64,000 bases of DNA from Adiantum capillus-veneris (Eukaryota; Streptophyta; Polypodiopsida; Polypodiales; Pteridaceae): positions 31,545,396 through 31,609,395 of the forward strand of contig CM043960.1 of the NCBI GenBank assembly GCA_014529385.2. The letters run 5' to 3'. Positions 1 through 13,361 of this stretch are shown one piece after another. The position numbers and the translations under genes were made by a program. Under the pieces are notes generated by a model. It worked only from the letters and a program-made list of their open reading frames with translations, was not told where the DNA came from and did not search any database. Position 1 is the first letter of the stretch; each line of letters begins with the position of its first letter.

Positions 1-1015
1 ACGGTTGTCATTCTCTTCAACCCATTCACTCAATTTCATCTCCATTATGCACCCAAACAACTTTGCCATAAGAGACACAATCATTATAGTCCAGTAGTTG
101 TCTACATTATTTACATCCCCTCCTTTATGCAAAGGATTAACCCAATTAGTACTCCAATCATAAGGCATACCATGTTGAAGTATCAGTCAGTACCAGTACG
201 AGTGAGCAGTATCAACATCAGTAGTGTATAGTGCCATTAACAATACCAATGTAGTCCAGTAGTACTTATTCAGTACCAAAGGTATTTTTAGGCTAACCAT
301 TCTATCAAATTATACCAGGGAAATGGCAATAGGCATTAAACAGTCATGTATGTGTGTACCAGTACTAGTATCCATATAGTGCAATGGTATCAGTACGTAC
401 CCGTATCAGTACCCCATTCCAATAATCCCAGCAAATATATACCAGGGAAACCAGTGAAATTTATACTATATGTGTGTGTGTGTGTATTATTTTACTAAGG
501 TAGGATTCATAACTCATTTTTAGCCATGTATTAACTATTTTTTTCTTTTTTGTATATTGTGAAGAATCTATATAGACACATTCCGTGAATTTACCTAGCT
601 GTTGAAAGAGGTTGCCATGAGTGTTGATGCTTGTAGGGTTTGTGATGTGTACTGCATACTTTAATTTTTATTTGTTAGATGTACCTGCTGCTGTTAAAAA
701 CCAATCTTATGTGCTGGCTTAAGATAGTCTAAGAAAAATCATACACACAAATAGTCAAGGAGGGAGAAACCAACCAACCGTTTAAGTACCTCAGCATAAT
801 CAAGCATACATATAAAACCCGCAGGAAAAAGCCCAAAAAATCATGTGGTAAATGAAATCAGGGATGATCAAGAATCTGTTCCCAAAATTTCTATAGGGAA
901 TACGTCAGTTGGGAAGGGGTTTAAGCAGCTACTCAGAGATATAATGGGGTATGTCAGGGAAAGTCGTCCACTTTGTAACTGAAATCAAATTTGTGGAGTA
1001 TATGCGGATGGCTCT
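1..1015. other. Non-coding AT-rich DNA
   Basis: No coding region or recognisable element. Positions 180-420 are loosely repetitive, with many variants of a CAGTACC/CAGTAGT motif. A short (TG)n lies near 472-485. I see nothing else in it. Confidence 0.5.

Positions 1016-1650
<635 letters not shown>

Positions 1651-1684
<34 letters not shown>
1651..1684. repeat. (CT)n microsatellite
   Basis: Seventeen or so uninterrupted CT dinucleotides. Confidence 0.95.
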
Positions 1685-1686
<2 letters not shown>

Positions 1687-1689
1687 GTG

Positions 1690-2400
1690 CTTAATTACTC
1701 TATGGATGGCCTATCCTTGAGCTTAATGCCCATGCTTAAAAGGCTAGGACTAATCCATTGTAATTAGAGAAGCTTGATTAATCTAATCCATATTTTCTAA
1801 TTAGTTTACTTCTTCTCTACATTTCATTATGTCATGAAGTAGTATTACACTCTCACTATTCTAGATTTGAGAGAAGTATGTACTTCTTGCTATTAACCAC
1901 TCTTATCCTTCTACGAGCATTTGATTTGTGATATTTAGCAACACTAATGAGGTTGATTAAGTTGGGTCTTAATCTTGTAATTAGTGTGTGCGCCCTATTA
2001 TTTGCTTGAGTGTGGATAGGTTTTATGAAACTCTAGCACCATTCACCTCATGTGTGTAGCTATTGATGAAGTGCCGTGATTAGCATGTGGTGATTGGAGA
2101 GGCCAACACCAATGTAATTAGTGTGTGCTTATCATTAGTGTGCTTGGGGTTTCTCTTCTATGGTAAGTCGAACTTCAGTGGACTTGATGTGTGTAGGAGT
2201 GGATTGATTAGTGATTAGAGTATGTTTAGAGTTATTCTTGCCATGGCTAATCTCTACTTGCATTGGTGAGGTATTCTCTTGAATCCTATATTTCTATTCA
2301 TCCGATGCTCGTGCTTCCATGCTCTAGCCGCGTTCTCGATCCACGGATTTGATAATTTTGTGTGGATTGTGATTAGGTCGTGCTACAACGCCTCCCAACA
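1690..2400 (+). mobile_element. 3' part of a decayed LTR (Tat/Athila-like gypsy)
   Basis: This stretch ends in CA at 2399-2400, two bases before a clear tRNA-Asp-type primer-binding site. That is the normal LTR/PBS arrangement of Tat/Athila gypsy elements. No second LTR copy was found in the window, so the left boundary is unknown and the length is a guess. The sequence has no open frame. The call rests on the PBS. Confidence 0.4.
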
Positions 2401-2402
2401 TT

Positions 2403-2424
2403 TGACGCCATTGCCGGGGATCGA
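2403..2424 (+). other. Primer-binding site for tRNA-Asp (decayed)
   Basis: The site matches the complement of the plant tRNA-Asp 3' end (TGGCGCCGTTGCCGGGGA, continuing ATCGA) at about 20 of 22 bases. Both mismatches are G-to-A, as expected from deamination of methylated cytosine. It sits 2 bp after a terminal CA. Confidence 0.65.
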
Positions 2425-5400
2425 TAACCTAAGCTAATGAGTATAGGATGTTTAGAATAGAGTGATTTCACTATTAATTTCTCGGTTTTGGAGTGTGTGT
2501 AACTCAGTTTTGGTTTGATTTAATGACGTTTGTGCAAGAAATTGAAGCTAATTGTTGAGTTATGAATACCCCAAACCTCCAATTCCACCCACAATTTCAC
2601 TAATTTCATACTAACCCTTGCTAATTTTGCTTCATTTCCATGCTAGTTTTTACTAATTTTTGACTAACTTTGCTAACCTAACCACTAACATTTGAAGTGT
2701 AATGTATGTTCAATCCCCTTGCAAGAGGTGGAATCAACACTTTTATCAAGTTAATTGTGCTAATTCATGCCTAATTTGATGATTTGAATGTTTGATTTTT
2801 GGCCTACAATGGTCAAGTTTTGGGCTAATTTGGAAGAGCCACACATGTGTGTGCATGATGGAATCGTCGCATGGAGGAAGGAATAGCTTGGATGCAATCG
2901 ATTGTAAGTGCATTGACCTAGTCCATTCAATTTTTGAGTGGTTAATTTGATTCCAATGTGTTGATAATTTACTACTAAAATTAGATGTGTAAATCAATTG
3001 ACCTACACTTTGCACCTAATTTGATTGTTTTGGAATAAAATTGATGGTCAATTTTGACTAATGATTGATATGTGTATCAATATTGAGCTTGACTTGCAAC
3101 AACAATTCATGTGTGTGCATAAAAATCATTGTGTGTGTAATACACCAAAGAGAGGAAAAAACTATCAAAAATTTCAAGTGTGTGTGCACCTAATCTTGAG
3201 TGTGTGCATGCATAAAAATTGATGGAATTGATGATTTATGAATATGCAATCATGTAATTGATGTGTATGCTAGGCTAATTCAATCATTGGATAATTGCCA
3301 AAAATTTGGGCAAAAATTGAGTGTGTGCCTATCCAATACCACTTGATTTTCTATGATTGATGGTCAATTGGGGCACCAAAATGATTTTTGATTGTGAAAT
3401 GTTCATAAAAAGTGTGTGCAATCATTAGATGTAAGCCTAAATGCATTGCCAATTGAGCCAAATTTGAACTTTTGTGCTTAATTTTTGAGTGTGTGCATTG
3501 CTTGATTGGGTCAAAATAGTGTTAATTTTTTTAAAAAATTGAGCATGCATACATTCAATTATGTTTGAAAGAGCTTGCAATTTGAGCATTGCAATGAGAA
3601 ATTGATGGATTTTCTGCATATAATTTTGGTCTAAATTTGGGTGTATGTGCCTACTCAATGGCATTCGTATTCAAATTGGGATGAATAAGTGGTAGCAATT
3701 ATCAATTATGATGATTGAAAGACCTAAATGATTGGCTTGCGTATGATTGACTGAATTAAATGATTCAATTGGTACTCAATTGAAAATGATTTATGCGATT
3801 ACCATTGTGATCGGTGTGCCAATTTGTTGAAAATGCTAAAAACTTCAATAATTTGTGCATGTGCAAATGCTGCAATCAATTTATATGTAGCTACGCAAAC
3901 CTAAATGACAAGCCAATTGGGTTTGGATGATTTGAAAAATTGGAAATGAGCAATTGGTTTTTGTGATAATTGTTAAGCGGGTTCAAAATGACCAATGATG
4001 TGCAATGCAATAGATGCGTTTGCAATGTCCAGTCGGTGGGTTTGACCAACCTTCTCCAAGGATTGTTACAAATTCAAAGCAATGAATGTGTGTATGCACT
4101 ATCAATTGCATTAAGAAAATTTGGATGCCAAGAAAGTGTGCTAATTGGACTTTTTATTACAATTGGTGTCTAATTGAATCTGAGTTTTTTTAAAATGCAT
4201 GTAGCAGGAATAAGCACGTCATCTATTTTTTTTAATAATAAAAAAAGAGAAAAAAAAGGGGAGGGTACACCATCATTGCATTATTTGAGGCTTCATTTAA
4301 TTTCTTTTCTCTTAAATGGCCTTAAATTCCCTTGTCCATGGGAACATACTCTAAACAAGATTTTTTAAAAGAAAAATAGAAATTTAAAAAAAATGCTAAC
4401 TCACACACACCCCTGCTTCAACACTGGAAGCATTTCGCTTTAGCTCGCGAACACACACATACACATACGTTTCTCGAATCTCCAGGCTTTCGTCGCGCTG
4501 CCCACTTGCAGTGCTATCCTCTGGCCTTTCCGACTTAATCGCTGCTGCAAGTTGAACAGACGCATACATTCATGTTCTCTGTTGTCGCCTTGCTTGGACA
4601 TGGCCCACTTGCCCGCCTTCTCGACCTCGCAGTCATGCTGCCACGCCTTTACCACACACACACACACACACACACATTCGCAACACATGAACACTCTCAC
4701 CCCCATTTCACTCTTGCTTGCTTCAATCACACAGCACACACAAGCATTCAATAGTTGCCAGCAATTCTCTATCTTGTTATCGCTTTTTCTGCAAGTTTCT
4801 CGCAACACGGCACACATACACACGCAAGCTCGGCTCCCTACTGGCCCGCCACCGCTACCCCACTTTGTTCAGTGCTCGATGCTCGTAGAATTAGCCCACG
4901 GGCCCACAGTCTGTCCTCGTCGGCTCTTCCGCACATTCTTTCTCTCCCTCTCTCTCACTCTCTCCCTTCCCCATCTCCCCTCATTGGGCCCTCAAACTCG
5001 TCAAGTTGTCCTGCACAGCTGTAGCCCCCCAGTGCTGCCACCTCAAAACAAAAACAAAAGCATTAAAAAGAAAATAAGATAAAAATCTATTTAAGGTTGG
5101 ATTCCCACCCTATGGCTTGGCTCGAAAGGGAGTATAGGAATGTGAACACTCAGTATGTATATTGTGTTATGATCGATAGTTTCTTCTATCGGAGATTTGT
5201 ATCTTTGATAATCTTTTTCTCCGATGACGTTAAACTTGTACATGCTACTCGCCTTGTATACATTCATTGGACAATCACACGTTCTTCTTTTTATGATTTG
5301 TATGAAAACTTGCTAGTTTAAGAGCACGTATGTGGGCATTGATTGTGTGTGCTATGATTGTGTCTATGCATAAATGACCTTACTTGCATCAATGATTCAA

Positions 5401-6965
5401 CTTGTGCATGGTGTAGTGCTTGGCTTGATTGAAGTTTTTATTACACTAAATATCAAGCTCTTTTTGAAATGCATGTGAGCTTCATGTGAGAGTAACATTG
5501 TGGATAACGAGTGGTTCTTTATGCTTGAGGTTGGCATTGCTAGATACATTTTAGTGCTCCACTTGAATGCAAAAATCACTGCAAGCACTAACATTGATCT
5601 TGTTTGATAGCCATAAGATAGCATTACAAATTTTGGGATTGTGATCGATTGTGCATTTTTTAGTGCTTACTTTAAATGACAAATGCTTAAAAGCACTAAC
5701 ATATGAGTTGTTTTGAAGGGTTATGTGGACAAGGTTGAACTTTTATTGATCCAAGAAGGGGTCATCATTGCAAAAATGCAAAACTTGGCTATTTAGAGCC
5801 ACTCCAATTGTTGGGATTAAAAGTTGTATATATGCTAGCTCATAGCTCGATGAAAAGTTATTTTTTTTTCATTTTGAGCTAGTGTTTACCCAGCTTTTTG
5901 AGAGCTTTCGAGTACAAAATTTGGCTATTAAGAGCCATTCATTTTCATTTCATCAAGTTGCAGTCATCTCTAACTCATAGATTGCTCTAAAAATTGTGAA
6001 ACTTCATGTGAGCTAGTTGTTAGCCAACTTTTTGGAAAGCTTTTAATTGTAAAATTTGGCTTTCAAGAGCCACTTCATTTCATCAAAGTTGCATTATTTT
6101 TAGCTCTTGGCTTGTTTTAAAATTCCATATCTCATTGAGCTAGAAACTAATCAACTTTGAATCATGCATGAGAGGTTGTAAAAATTGCAAAATGTGCTTA
6201 TGTAGAAGCATTTTATCTCTCTCATTATTGTTATGTATGCATAAATTTTCTACAAAGAGCATCACGTGCATAACCAAAGGCACTTTTTTCCTTTGGGTTT
6301 TTTTCCCTTTGGCAAATTCGGATATACAAGACCCTAGCTTTAGGTTTTCATTATGTTTTTTGTGTGCTTTTGGATTTCAATAAAAGGCCTTTGGAAGCTT
6401 GTGTTTACACTTGGCTTGAGAAAGCTTCTTTTGCAAATAAAAAGGATCAAAAGACTTCTCTATACAAAGGGGATGCTTGCTCAAGGATACTCAAAAGAGC
6501 ATCAATATATGTAATCCTTCCATGATTTTGCTCTTTTTTCATCTCTCCATTCTCTATGCTTGGTTTAAGTAATTTTTGCTTCTAAGCTATGGTTCTTTCA
6601 TGTTTAAAAGCTAGGCATACTAAAGTTTGAACACTTTTTCTTTGTGAATATTAACTCATCAAAAATTAGGTTTTATGTGTGCTAATCATAGGTGATTGGC
6701 CTTGACCTTAGGTTAATGTAGATTCATTTCTCATTAGTCCTAAACTCTTAGTGATAGTCTTAATACTCCATTCTTCTTTAACATGACCAAGGGCTATGAT
6801 TAGGCTTGAGTCGTTTAGTCCATTTTCCATTAGCATCTCATGTTAGAAGCAATAAAAAAGTGCTAAAAAATGAATCAATGAAGCAAAAAAGTGTCAAGAA
6901 AAAATAGCAAAAATGCTACTAGACACATGAAAAGAAAATTTCTATGTTATATTGTGTCTATGTGA
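2425..6965. other. Non-coding DNA, probably decayed retroelement interior
   Basis: It follows the tRNA-Asp PBS, so its left part is probably the eroded interior of that element, but no gag or pol motif is readable. From 2840 to 3500 the motif GTGTGTGC recurs seven or eight times in an AT-rich setting. 5800-6100 contains three loosely similar paragraphs around GGCTATT(A)AGAGCCA. No other supported feature apart from a (CA)n tract at 4647-4676. Confidence 0.35.
4647..4676. repeat. (CA)n microsatellite
   Basis: Short CA run inside a C-rich, non-coding stretch. Confidence 0.85.
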
Positions 6966-7098
6966 GGCCTAGCGCTTTATTGGCACTTGGTAGGCGAGGG
7001 GAATCACCTTCTTAGTGGGTGTGTATAGATTGAGGTTCAATCCCTATTGGGCACTTAGGATGTTCTAACCATATCCCCAAAAAGTAAAAAAAAAAAAG
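6966..7098 (+). mobile_element. Possible tRNA-derived SINE
   Basis: An internal RNA polymerase III B-box (GGTTCAATCC, 7034-7043) lies about 60 bp after an A-box-like TAGCGC...TTGG stretch, and the unit ends in an A-rich tail (about 7079-7096). This is the arrangement of tRNA-derived SINEs. No convincing target-site duplication was found and only one copy is visible, so the call is tentative. It does not fold as a tRNA gene that I can support. Confidence 0.45.
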
Positions 7099-8058
7099 GC
7101 ATAGATATCATGGCATGCTTGTGAGTTGTTTGTTAGCTTCAATTCTTGAATTATTTTGGAAAAGGCAAACCTACTTTCATATGATGATGTTAAGGCCCTT
7201 ATATTTGATGATTGGAGGGAATCATTTTTTCCTTAGCGTAATTAAATTTCCTCAATTATTTCACCATCATTTATGGTATATTGTCCGTCAACAAATATTT
7301 ATGAGGAAGATTCGCATGAGACTAAAATCTTGAAGCAAGATTTTATATTACCCTTCACTTTGAGGCTAAACTAATTTAACAACCAAGATATCCAATTTTT
7401 CACTTAGCAAAAAATTATAACACAAAGACATACGAAGCAATTGTAAAATTTTCACAACTGCAATTCATCGATTGTCTTCTCGAAACCTTGAAGGCCTAAG
7501 AACGATGGCACCATCCATAGGTTAGTTTCAAGTCTTTAGGAATGCTAACATCTTTTCTGATTTGTTGTCATGTTTAATTTTCTTGTTGGTTAAGATATTA
7601 TATAGCTGCCTTATGGCTCATAGAACACATACTCATAGCTTTCAACTCTTAGTGCACGGAATCTATGGAGATTCCTTCACTTCCTTGCTTTAATGGAGGA
7701 TTAAAACTTTAAACATCCCACAAGGTTCGAACTCCTGTAACCCACGTGATGGACTTATGGGCATTACTCTAAACAACTCGTACACGGACCGCTTGTGCTT
7801 GCAACACGTTCTTCAATTTAAGATTTTTTTATTTCACCAGCTCCATGCTGCGCTCTTTCTTCCTCACAGGCGTTGTGCCTTGGCCCATTGACTCCCGCAC
7901 GTCACGTTCTTCCTTGGCCTGTTGCCTGCCCCGCCGTGTGCCACCTTTCTCTCCCTGCTTGTCGTCTGTCGCCTCCCTTTGCTTGCCTTTTCTAATTGAT
8001 CAAAGAAAGCATCTTTAAAGGATTCTGGCTAATCGGCATTTTTGAAAATCGTAGGGAC
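7099..8058. other. Non-coding DNA
   Basis: No gene or element recognised. A 72-codon open frame at 7115-7333 has no familiar motif and is probably chance. Confidence 0.4.
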
Positions 8059-8200
8059 ATACTGGCTCTCGCTTTAAAAAAAGCATTAATAAGGAGATTC
8101 CCTTTAAAAAAAAACCCTTCGTCATCTGCATACTGGCTCTCGCTTTAAAAAAAGCATTAATAAGGAGATTCCCTTTAAAAAAGACCCTTCGTCATCTGCG
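8059..8200. repeat. 71-bp tandem duplication
   Basis: Two head-to-tail units (8059-8129 and 8130-8200) are nearly identical, differing mainly in the length of an A run. Recent local duplication. Confidence 0.85.
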
Positions 8201-8476
8201 CCTTCGCCTGCAAAAGCCTACGTCTCAGCCCGCCTTCGCCATCTTGCACCCTCGCCTGCACCGCCCACCTTCTCCATCCCCCCCATCTCCTTTGGGCTGA
8301 GAGGCCTACTCCCCTGCACCTTGCCCACCTTCTCCCTCTCCATGTCTCTACGCAAAGACGTCTCCTCCGCCCATCTCCATTGGTCTGCGCAACCTCCTCC
8401 CCTGCACCTCGCCCACCTTCTACCTCTTTGCACAAAGATGGCACATACCATACTTTGCATTTATCAAAACGAGATG

Positions 8477-8481
<5 letters not shown>

Positions 8482-8513
<32 letters not shown>
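8482..8513. repeat. (TC)n microsatellite
   Basis: About 15 uninterrupted TC units. Confidence 0.95.
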
Positions 8514-8515
<2 letters not shown>

Positions 8516-9699
8516 CCTTCATAGAAAGTACTCATGCACGGACCTTAGTTCTACTCAAAGCTGAGAGCATCTTTGAAGATTCTCTCTCTCATTTGTTTCT
8601 CAAAATGTGTAACACCTGATGGGAGTTAAGTCCAAATGTTTTTTCTCCTTTGATGATGTGCAACCGGTTTATGTTTTAAAATCCATCATGAGCTTCGATT
8701 GAAATTAATTGTGAGATCTATAGCAATTTGATTTCAAAATATTCGTATAACTACTCATAATCATGTGATGTTTTCACCCCTGTAAAACCTTGTCATTATA
8801 TTATTAGATAGACAAACAATTAATTCCCTAAACCAAAGGTAATGTATGAACTTATAGGCACAAAAGGTAATGTATGAAAACCAAAGTGGATAGAAATATT
8901 AAATATGATATGTAAAGCACAGAAAATATGTTTTATGCTACAGAACATCAACTTTGAATCATAAAAGAAGTTAAAGAATTGATCCACATGTATATGTGTG
9001 ACCTTCTATGTGTATGTAAAGCGTGCTTGTTCATTAGAGACACTTAGAAACATAATACAATTATCATGCTTTCATGGCATACACGATCTGAATTAAATAA
9101 ATCACAATAGCAATTGAATAAAAACAATCAATACATTGAAATTGGATGACCAAGACGGTATGAATTGAATTCAATGACTTCAACGATAAATTCACGGAAT
9201 TTATGCAACCTTGGCATTGAAAACAATAGCAAGAAGCCATCTTCCAGCTTGAAATAGTTGCTTCTTTACTTATATGATGTTGTGCAGAGTGATCGAGAGA
9301 GAGAGGAGGCGATGGTTCTTTTGGGTGCAAGGAGGGGAGAATCTGCATCCAAGACGAGCAAGGAGCAGGGCGACACAAGAATGGGCTCCTGCCCTTTTTG
9401 CTTCTTGCGGAATCGAATCCGCCTAATTAATATGTTTTCTTTGGAGAGGACCCAGCAGTAGTAGTAGCTTATATGTAAATTTTGTGCAAGTATATACCTT
9501 TGAATATATAGTGTATGCTTCGTTTTGTGTAAGTATACAGTATACATTTAATTCAAAGGTATATAGTATATACTTCGTTTTGTGTAAGTACCACCCTTGA
9601 AAATACACGTTTCAAATTCCTGGCTCTGGTTTGCCAGTATTGGAAAGCAAGGACTTCACAACAATATTAGGATCTCGATCGTCTTTTTTAATGAATATG
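8514..9699. other. Non-coding DNA with short tandem repeats
   Basis: No gene recognised. 9464-9596 contains imperfect repeats built around CTTCGTTTTGTGTAAGTA and AAAGGTATATAGTATA, present two to three times. Confidence 0.45.
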
Positions 9700-10290
9700 A
9701 AAAGAAATGAAGGCTGTCATCTCAAAGCACTTTGGTCTTTTATGCTCACTAGTACAACAAAGGCGGCGCCACTGCCTTCGACAATGTTATGCGGATTTTC
9801 TAACCTTAGGCATGCCAACACTATTTGGAGAGACACCCTCCCTTAACATCTATTGAAAAACGCCCAAACCTCCTTGGTCTTGCCTTAGTTGGGCATATCT
9901 TGCAATCAATGCATTCCAAGAGACGACATCGATCCTGGACACGAAGCTCCTCAAGTACTTTTCATGCTTTATGAAGTGCACCACATTCGGCATACATGTC
10001 GATCAAGGTAGTTTCAAGCACGACGTTGTATCCATCGAAAATAGCCCAAAGCTCCTTCGCCGTCTTGCCTAGGTTAGGCATATCCTGCAGTCAATGCATT
10101 TCAAGGGATGACATCCTAGACAGAAAGCTCCTCGAGCACTTTTTGTGCTATATATTCCAATCAGGCCAAGTTCTATGGCTATGTGATCATCTCATGAGTT
10201 CTAACATTAGTTTAAGAAATCCCTCGTTTCAATTAGTGGGGTATGTTTATGCACCTCAAAAATCGGTTTTATCCAATCTAAAAATGTATG
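9700..10290 (-). pseudogene. PPR (PLS-type) protein pseudogene fragment
   Basis: Translating the minus strand gives tell-tale pentatricopeptide repeat signatures. At about 9965-10005 it reads LIDMYAECGALHKA. At 9905-9945 and again at 10080-10115 it reads variants of DVVSWNALIAGYAQ, and KVLEEL precedes each. These belong to plant organelle RNA-binding PPR proteins of the PLS class. The frame is broken by stop codons and frameshifts, and the two motif sets sit closer together than in a working protein, so an internal stretch has been lost. The two halves resemble each other because they are successive PPR units. No start or C-terminal E/DYW domain is seen. Confidence 0.7.
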
Positions 10291-12354
10291 GGTAATCTTG
10301 ATAAGGATATCCGCTTATCCATGGATATAGACAACTCATCTAAATGGGTAGAAGTGGGAATCTAGGCCAAAGGGTAGCACATGGTGTGTCTAACCTTCAA
10401 TAAGGCACCAATTTTCAAAGTGGCAAGCAAGCCATTGCCTTTGTTACAAAGAACACCGTCATCAAAGTGTCTCTGTAGTTAGAAGATACAAAGTGTCTCT
10501 GTAGTTAGAAGATACAAAGCCAAATTATTAAGGGGCTCTATGATCTGCATTCTAGATACATATCCATTTGTTGACCATTCAATGAGCTACTCGCCATCAT
10601 TGGATGTTTCAATGACCATGCATCATCCAACACATGGCATTGACTCTTGAAAAGAAACATCCTTATATCATCTCTAGCTCTGCATCAAACTCACCTATCT
10701 TCTTCAACCTTATGAGTGCTCAAATACTCTCTACTATGCTGCAAGATATATATAGCTGAAAATTCCAAATTTTTTCACTAAGTTTAGCATTGCTCAAAGG
10801 TTAGCTACTCATTTTCAAAGGTTGCAAAAAATATCTACACAACCCTGTTGCTCAGTTTTCCCCGTGCTGCAATGTTTCTGAATCGGTGCCGCTCGTTGTT
10901 TTTGCCATAGGGCCTATCTGACGTGCCACTACCACCATCGGCCATGTTGGACGTTGCCTTGTGCTCGCTATTGATCTCTGTATGTACCCTTTGGCTCTAG
11001 AGCTTAAACTCTTTTAGTCTCGCTCAAATAAATTCCAAATTGACTGTTAGACGGCGCGCTCTGTATTAGGCTTTGTATTACGTGGCCTGGAGGCCATGCA
11101 TGCAATGGAAGAAGGTGCTGCTATACAACAGTGTGTTGATTTTTATCCATTTCCCTTTCGCATCACCCATCCCCCTTTGTACCATGGCAGACTTCACTCA
11201 CAATTTAGTTGTCCCTAATCCCTATAACCTGTTGGCCTCAAACTTTCCTTTCAACAGACAACCTTGCAAATTCATCTATACGACTTGGTAAGATTTGACA
11301 TGTACCAAGGCTCCTCTACATCTCACATAGTTTTTTTTGGTGACCTAGAAATAAGGTTGATGTTCTCGAATACCAACCGATCTGAGCTCTTGGGCTACTA
11401 TTTATAGAGTGGAGGATTGTTGCTGCAATGGAGGGAGCAATGGGCCAGAGGTGCGTCATGCACCTTGGGTAGTGGGTTGGTGAAGGAAAAAATGATTGTT
11501 GCTTGACCAAGGAGCATATCGACATCCGAGGAGCAGAGACCTGCTAGGATGCTTCTCATGAAAGAGCAGAGCTTTAGCAAGTGGGACTGTTGAATGGGAG
11601 CAGCACGTTGCAATAAGCGTGCATACATGGAGGACGTTGAACAAATGAAATAGAGGAGCAGAGCTGCATCGAGTGACCAATTATAGAAATGAGGGGGGAA
11701 ATGAGACACTTGAGGGGGAGGTGTTGAGCGCAATAAGCAAACTTGTTGGAAGGACACTATTGAGGGTGGCCAGACACGAGAACAACACACAAAATGCGAG
11801 GAGACGTCGTGCATGAGCGGTGGTGAGGCGGCAACTTAAGGCCCCTCAGTGATGTTCAGTAGATCAAGGAAATATAGGCTATTGCATAGATACATAGAGA
11901 GGCCTTGAGTTTGGGCAAGATAGAGCCCTTCCTCTTCAACTGCGGGTAGCCACTCTGTGCTCCTGCTATTAAATTGCGGGCAGCCACCCAAGGACCTCTT
12001 CTAGAAGCGCAAGCAATCATCTCGACTTGAACACACGCTTGCTATTGTGGAGGGTGTAGCATAAGTGGAGCTGGCGAGATTTTTTGAGCGCACATAAGTA
12101 GGCCATGCTTTTTTACATGGGAAGCAATACTCACTTATCCCGCTTTGAAGTACACATTTTCGGGTTGAAAATAAAATGTCATAGTTTTATTTTCATTGGA
12201 CCTTGATTTTCAAGGAAAAACATTTTGGGATTTTAATTATAGTCAGTAATTTTTAAAGAATACTTTACATTTTGACATAAATTTAGCTAGTTTGTCTGTA
12301 GTACTAAACATGGCCAAGAAAATGGTGTTTTTCGAGCACTCACACCTAATAGGC

Positions 12355-12356
<2 letters not shown>
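10291..12356. other. Non-coding DNA
   Basis: No gene or element recognised. There is a 26-bp tandem duplication at 10465-10516. Open frames near 11316-11814 overlap in several phases and show no family motif. Confidence 0.4.

Positions 12357-12394
<38 letters not shown>
12357..12394. repeat. (CT)n microsatellite
   Basis: About 19 uninterrupted CT units. Confidence 0.95.
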
Positions 12395-12397
<3 letters not shown>

Positions 12398-12897
12398 CCA
12401 ATGTTCAGGGAAAATGTGTCTCAGCTTAATATTGTGCCATTTTCAATTTCAAAAATGCCGGTTGAGAGCAAAAGGAAAGGGAAAAATTTTGCCCCAAAAT
12501 AGAAAAAAATAGTGCAAAATCCAAAAAAACAACCTAATTTTTTACAATTTCCTCTCGAGAAATTCAAGGAATTTTTTTTTGTATGTTTAGAAAAATGTTT
12601 TTTCTCGAAAACTACGAGTCACCCCATGATCAAAAGGCAAATGTGTTGAGGCAAACGCTTTCTCAATAATTTCAGATATCTTAGTAATAAAACCAAGCCT
12701 ACACTTTGAGCAACTAAAATTAAAAAAAAAACTTTATTCAGGGACGTTTCATCTGATCACGCCAAGATCGACCTTGTTTTCTAAGGGTGAAGGACTCGAG
12801 TAGAGCCGCGCCTTGCGTTTGGGGTTCGAAGCAAGCAGAGAGGAGACCATAGAGCAGAGAGCTCAATCGCCCCTGCCACCACCTGGAGCAAAAGGGC
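12395..12897. other. Non-coding AT-rich DNA
   Basis: No gene or element recognised. Confidence 0.4.
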
Positions 12898-12919
12898 TCA
12901 CACACACACACACACACAC

Positions 12920-12997
<78 letters not shown>

Positions 12998-13058
12998 GGG
13001 CATGAGGGGGGAGGGCTTTCGCCACCACCTAGAGCAGCTGAAGGGTCTCGGGGCCGGG

Positions 13059-13115
<57 letters not shown>

Positions 13116-13159
13116 CTTTGCGCCAGAATGAGAGAGAGAGGCGTCAGGATGTGCGTGTG

Positions 13160-13221
<62 letters not shown>

Positions 13222-13298
13222 TTGCAGAGGGGAGCTTAAGTTGCAATAGCCTGCAAAAAAAACCTTGCAGCTCAGGCCGACAGAGGCGGACAACAACA

Positions 13299-13359
<61 letters not shown>

Positions 13360-13361
13360 AC
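12898..13361. repeat. Cluster of CA, GA and CT microsatellites
   Basis: Components in order: (CA)n 12898-12920, (GA)n about 12923-12996, (GA)n about 13061-13112, (GA)n about 13165-13217, (CT)n about 13302-13335 and (CA)n about 13336-13361. Short unique spacers separate them. On the plus strand the order is CA-GA-GA-GA-CT-CA, so the outer parts form a loose inverted arrangement. Long open frames across this region are repeat translations. Confidence 0.9.
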
